NCBI GenBank assembly: GCA_002791215.1
Contig: PFWQ01000006.1
Span: 1 to 8,989 of the forward strand
Direction: 5' to 3'
From: a candidate division SR1 bacterium CG_4_9_14_3_um_filter_40_9
GTDB lineage: Bacteria > Patescibacteriota > Gracilibacteria > Absconditabacterales > Absconditicoccaceae
DNA: 8,989 nucleotides
In this document: positions 5,841-8,989 of the stretch, piece after piece
Position numbering within the stretch: the first letter of the stretch is position 1
Layout: each line of letters starts with the position of its first letter
Notes under the pieces: model-generated
The model's input: only the letters and a program-made list of their open reading frames with translations
The model's database searches: none
What the model was told of the DNA's origin: nothing
Position numbers and translations under genes: made by a program

Positions 5841-8414
5841 CTATTGAACTTTAATTGAAATATTCCCTTCCACGAGAGGTTGATTTTCATAAATGACTTT
5901 GGCCCTGATAATATAATCGCCAGGCTGATCATAGGTAGTGGTAGTTGAAACACATTGTCTTCCCTGACATTCCAATGTTTTCCCATTACCGAAATCCCGC
6001 TGGATAGTCGTAGGGACACCATTCAATTCCAATGACATATTAACTCTATCCCCCACCATAGCTAGTTGCGCTGGGTGAGAATCAAGATGTATCTTCAACG
6101 TCGCAGTAGCTTTCTTCACGATGATCTTATTTTCCGGAGAGATGGTAATCTCACGGCCTTTCTTAGTCTTGATAGTCAGCACAGGAGTATATTCGCCGTT
6201 TTCGTTAGCATTATCATATCTATAGACATGCGTCATTATCGATTGCGAAACATTTTTCTTGATATTACCAGTACCATCGCCAAAATCCCGAGTGAAATAT
6301 ACGATTTCATCAGTTGAATCGTTGATCACAGTCGTAGAAGCATCAAAGGTGACAGTAAATGGATCCGTGCCGATGGTGTCAGGCCTCACAGTAAGTTTAC
6401 CGACGATATCGTCCTTTTTGGTTTTTATGGTGAGTACTTTCTCAGTAGTAGCTCAACGAGCCGTATCCTCTACAACTATGCTCACTTTATGCTCGACGCT
6501 CGTATCTATTTTCATCTCGAATGTCTTTCCATCACTGGATAAGATAGGCTTACTATCCAGCAACACTTTTTTGGTGGCAGTCGGACTAGTCGGTGAAATA
6601 GCTAGAATCTGAACCTGAACGATGGTAGGGATCTCTTTGATGGTCAACACGTCATCCACGAAAGTTATTCAGCTTTCTGTACCTGCTTTCTTAAATTCTG
6701 GAGAGTCCGGAGATTTATAGAACAGATTGTACAAGACATCAAAATCTGCAGCTCCGACTTGGATATCTTCACTTTCACATTCCCCTTGCTTGCCCTCGTC
6801 AGTCATAAACACGACTTTGGCAGCATAAAGCCCAGCGCCAGGAAATTTATAGGTCAGGATTCCATCTGTATTTTTCACCGTTTCCAACACGGCTCATTTA
6901 TTTTTTTGATCTAATATGCTAAATTCGTACTCAGTGATAAGCGCATTCCCATAAAGGAAATTTATAGAAAGACTATAATCAGTTCATGCTATGAAATCAC
7001 TTAAAACCTCGCACACAGGGACATCCGATTGTTCGATTCTCACAGGGAAAGTATAGAGGTAATTATTCAATCCAGGGAATCTTACATTCACGTCATAAAG
7101 TTTTGCTTCCTTATATACATACGTGAATGTGGCTGTATTTTGTTTGTCAGTCACACCGTCGCCATTCACATCCCAGATGATACTATAATCAGGCAGATTG
7201 AAAGTACTAAACACAGAATTTGCATCAAAACTCACCTTAGCAGGAACCGTTCCGGCAGTGACAGATGAGCTACCGCTATTATATTCCAATGTTCACTTGC
7301 TTGGGACAATAAGTATTTCAGCATCGACATTAAGACTTCCACCAGAGAGGATTTTACTCAAAGTTTCTTGCGTGAGAGCATTAGTATACGTAAGGTTTAA
7401 TTTGAGGGGATATGAACCTTTTTTCATGTAGACACAGTTGCCAGCAAACTGAGAGGTATTGAGATCCATTGGCAAGTTCTGTCTATTTCAACAATTCAAT
7501 CTAATGGATGTAATGGTTACTTGTCCCAAGGTAGGAAGTATTTGATTATTGAAATAGGTGGTATTTAAAGTAAAGAGGATTGGCGCAGGGGCGATGATTT
7601 TTGCTGTAGGATCAGCCAAGACAGAAACAGGCCCGCTCTTAAAGCTAATGTATGGGATGACTAATTTGGTAGAATCCACACTGCTTGTGATCGAAATATT
7701 TCTTACCATGGTCAATACTTGGGATCATAATATGATGGACAAAATCAAGAGAATGAATCACAAAAATGATCATAAGATATGTCACAATTTCGATTTATTT
7801 TTGACTGTTACGAGTCTATAGATATTTACGATAAGAAGCGCTATGCCTGCGAACAACAATAAACCGAAAAATACTGCAGTGAATGCCTGCAATAATGTTT
7901 TTGTAGTAGTTATATCAAGGCCTACGCTAGCTAATTGACGAGGATTTTGGATAAGATAATAAAATACGCCCACCAATCCACCGACGACGAAGAGAAATAA
8001 CGCAGCGCATCATATAAGGAATCACTTGGCAGAAATTTTTGAACCGGAAGTCTTCACCTGAGTCGGCTTATTTACATGACTTCCTCATCCGAGCGTTTGG
8101 AGAGTCTGTACATTCTGATTATATTGAAGCGTCAATTGCTTCATTTGCTGCTGTACCTGTTGCTTCTGGGCAGGCGGAGTCTGAGGATTCTGCAACAGAG
8201 TATTGAGCTGCGCATATTGTTGTTGCAACAAAAGCTGCTGCTGATTTATCTGTTGGATCTGCAAAGCCACCTGCTGCTGCTGCATTTGTATTTGAGCAGG
8301 AGTTAATTGTACTTGCTGAGTTTGTGGCGCAACCGGTTTTCATTGGGTACTGTTAGTTGTTAGTTGTTCACTGTTAGTTGCGCTCTGCGTCTTTTGATAA
8401 AACGGATCAACCAT
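5841..8414 (-). CDS. Membrane-anchored protein with Gln-rich amino end and PKD-like domains
   Basis: An 857-residue protein in one frame once 14 TGA codons are read as glycine; under the standard code it would be 15 fragments. Residues 31-109 are very rich in glutamine with leucine (QQQQVALQIQQINQQQ) and probably form a coiled coil or disordered cytoplasmic arm. Three hydrophobic helices follow at about 132-155, 177-201 and 213-235. The rest (236-857) is a large extracytoplasmic part of beta-sandwich character. PKD-type signatures are VSFDA with WDVNGDG (394-420), VTFDAS with RDFGDGT (688-715), and RDFGNG (806-811); each is followed by a Y-x-x-x-G-x-Y/V type strand. DVNGDGVTD (415-423) also fits a calcium-binding loop. 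Cys816 and Cys821 could form a disulphide. PKD domains usually act in adhesion or as spacers in surface proteins. The exact function is unknown; a surface or attachment role is inferred. The start ATG 8414 has an A/T leader with TATAAT 43 bases upstream. The stop is TAG. Confidence 0.92.
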
Positions 8415-8903
8415 TTTATATAATCTTTTATTAAATAAAGGGATTCTTTTGTTGAAGATTATATAGTCACTACATCAATAATTCCTCATTGCATTTCGGA
8501 TTTATTTGCGTAGCTGACTATATTTTTGTTTATATAATAAAATACTCCAGCTAAATGTATTGAAAAGTATGGCCGTTTCAACACGAAATTTTTTAAGAAT
8601 GGGGAATTTTATCAATTCGGGCCTGGAAAAACTATTAAATATTCATTCGCATAAATGTCATTATATTAGTTGAAATTAGCGAACATACCGCAAGCGCATT
8701 TATGCATTTTTACTTAACTTTAGCTAACATATAGTTATCTTTCTTGAGACCCGATAAAAGCTCGAAATATGAAATATAAGAGTTTTTGTGAGGTCGAAAT
8801 TATACCGGCGATTTGAGAAACTTCGATTTCAAATGAAACGCAGAAATCGGAGATTTCGAAAACAGTCGGTGTTAATTCGTTAAATCCACAACCTTTTTAT
8901 GCA
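8415..8903. other. A/T-rich stretch without a recognised gene
   Basis: I find no credible reading frame here under code 25; TAA and TAG are frequent on both strands. A TATAAT on the - strand (8458-8463) is 43 bases before the PKD gene's ATG and may be its -10 box, but no matching -35 lies 16-18 bases upstream. GCATAAATG (8649-8657) and CATTTATGC (8697-8705) form a 9-bp inverted repeat. At 8804-8870, ACCGGC pairs with GTCGGT, and inside it CTTCGATTTC (8821-8830) pairs with GAAATCGGAG (8843-8852) with one G-T pair each, a possible folded RNA or repeat. Confidence 0.5.
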
Positions 8904-8956
8904 CCCCGTCATTGCGACCCCGATCCCGAAACTTCGGGAGGGGAAGCAATCTGGGG
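8904..8956. repeat. Long imperfect hairpin, dispersed-repeat type
   Basis: Nested complementary blocks are arranged symmetrically: CCCC (8904-8907) with GGGG (8953-8956), ATTGC (8911-8915) with GCAAT (8946-8950), CCCC (8918-8921) with GGGG (8940-8943), and TCCCGAA (8924-8930) with TTCGGGA (8933-8939). The frame GTCATTGCGA...GAAGCAATCT is the same as in dispersed palindromic repeats I recall from the intergenic regions of several bacteria. Its G/C richness stands out from the surroundings. It may have a structural or mobile-repeat role; the sequence alone does not show which. Confidence 0.7.
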
Positions 8957-8989
8957 AAAGCCGAAGGCATGGAGATTTGTTTATAATTT

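Noticed and set aside
8076..8306. Leucine-rich frame on the + strand
   Set aside because: It is the complement of the CAG/CAA-rich glutamine stretch of the PKD protein, which yields leucine codons by composition alone.
8599..8679. 26-codon frame starting ATG GGG AAT
   Set aside because: It is very short, has no ribosome binding signal or recognisable motif, and lies in a stretch full of stops; chance is enough to explain it.

Overview
The window comes from a bacterium that reads TGA as glycine (genetic code 25), which points to Gracilibacteria (BD1-5/GN02) or Absconditabacteria (SR1) of the Candidate Phyla Radiation. Every long gene is broken into pieces under the standard code and becomes one continuous frame once TGA is read through. 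I count 42 in-frame TGA codons in six genes. In the conserved proteins (EF-G, RF1, GatC, the M50 protease) they fall largely where homologues have glycine. Tryptophan is still TGG. Genes end only in TAA or TAG.

Layout. The left half is on the + strand: the 3' part of a possible extracellular solute-binding protein (2-1039), a small M50 site-2-type membrane protease (1102-1749), a doubtful short frame (1784-1936) and peptide chain release factor 1, prfA (1941-3017). A perfect 12-bp hairpin at 3041-3068 with A/T flanks serves as terminator between the converging halves. The right half is on the - strand, read right to left: an 857-residue membrane-anchored protein with a glutamine-rich amino end and PKD-like repeats (8414-5841), gatC (5806-5519) and fusA, elongation factor G (5321-3213). 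The last 575 bases (8415-8989) contain no convincing gene but do hold hairpin-forming repeats.

How the genes fit together. prfA, fusA and gatC serve protein synthesis: termination, translocation and tRNA-dependent amidation. The release factor present is RF1, which reads UAA and UAG only, so it does not compete for the recoded UGA. Its own gene needs UGA-glycine to be read, including a tandem TGA TGA. The protease and the PKD protein belong to the cell envelope. No gene start has a recognisable Shine-Dalgarno sequence; all leaders are A/T-rich.

Non-coding structure includes T-tracts phased at about 10 bp before the protease gene and inside gatC, a CTAG-rich tandem repeat between gatC and fusA, short repeats after fusA, and a long imperfect hairpin of the dispersed ATTGC...GCAAT type near the right edge. 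I see no tRNA, rRNA, CRISPR array, transposase or phage gene. Apart from the recoding, I found no clear multi-gene novel system.
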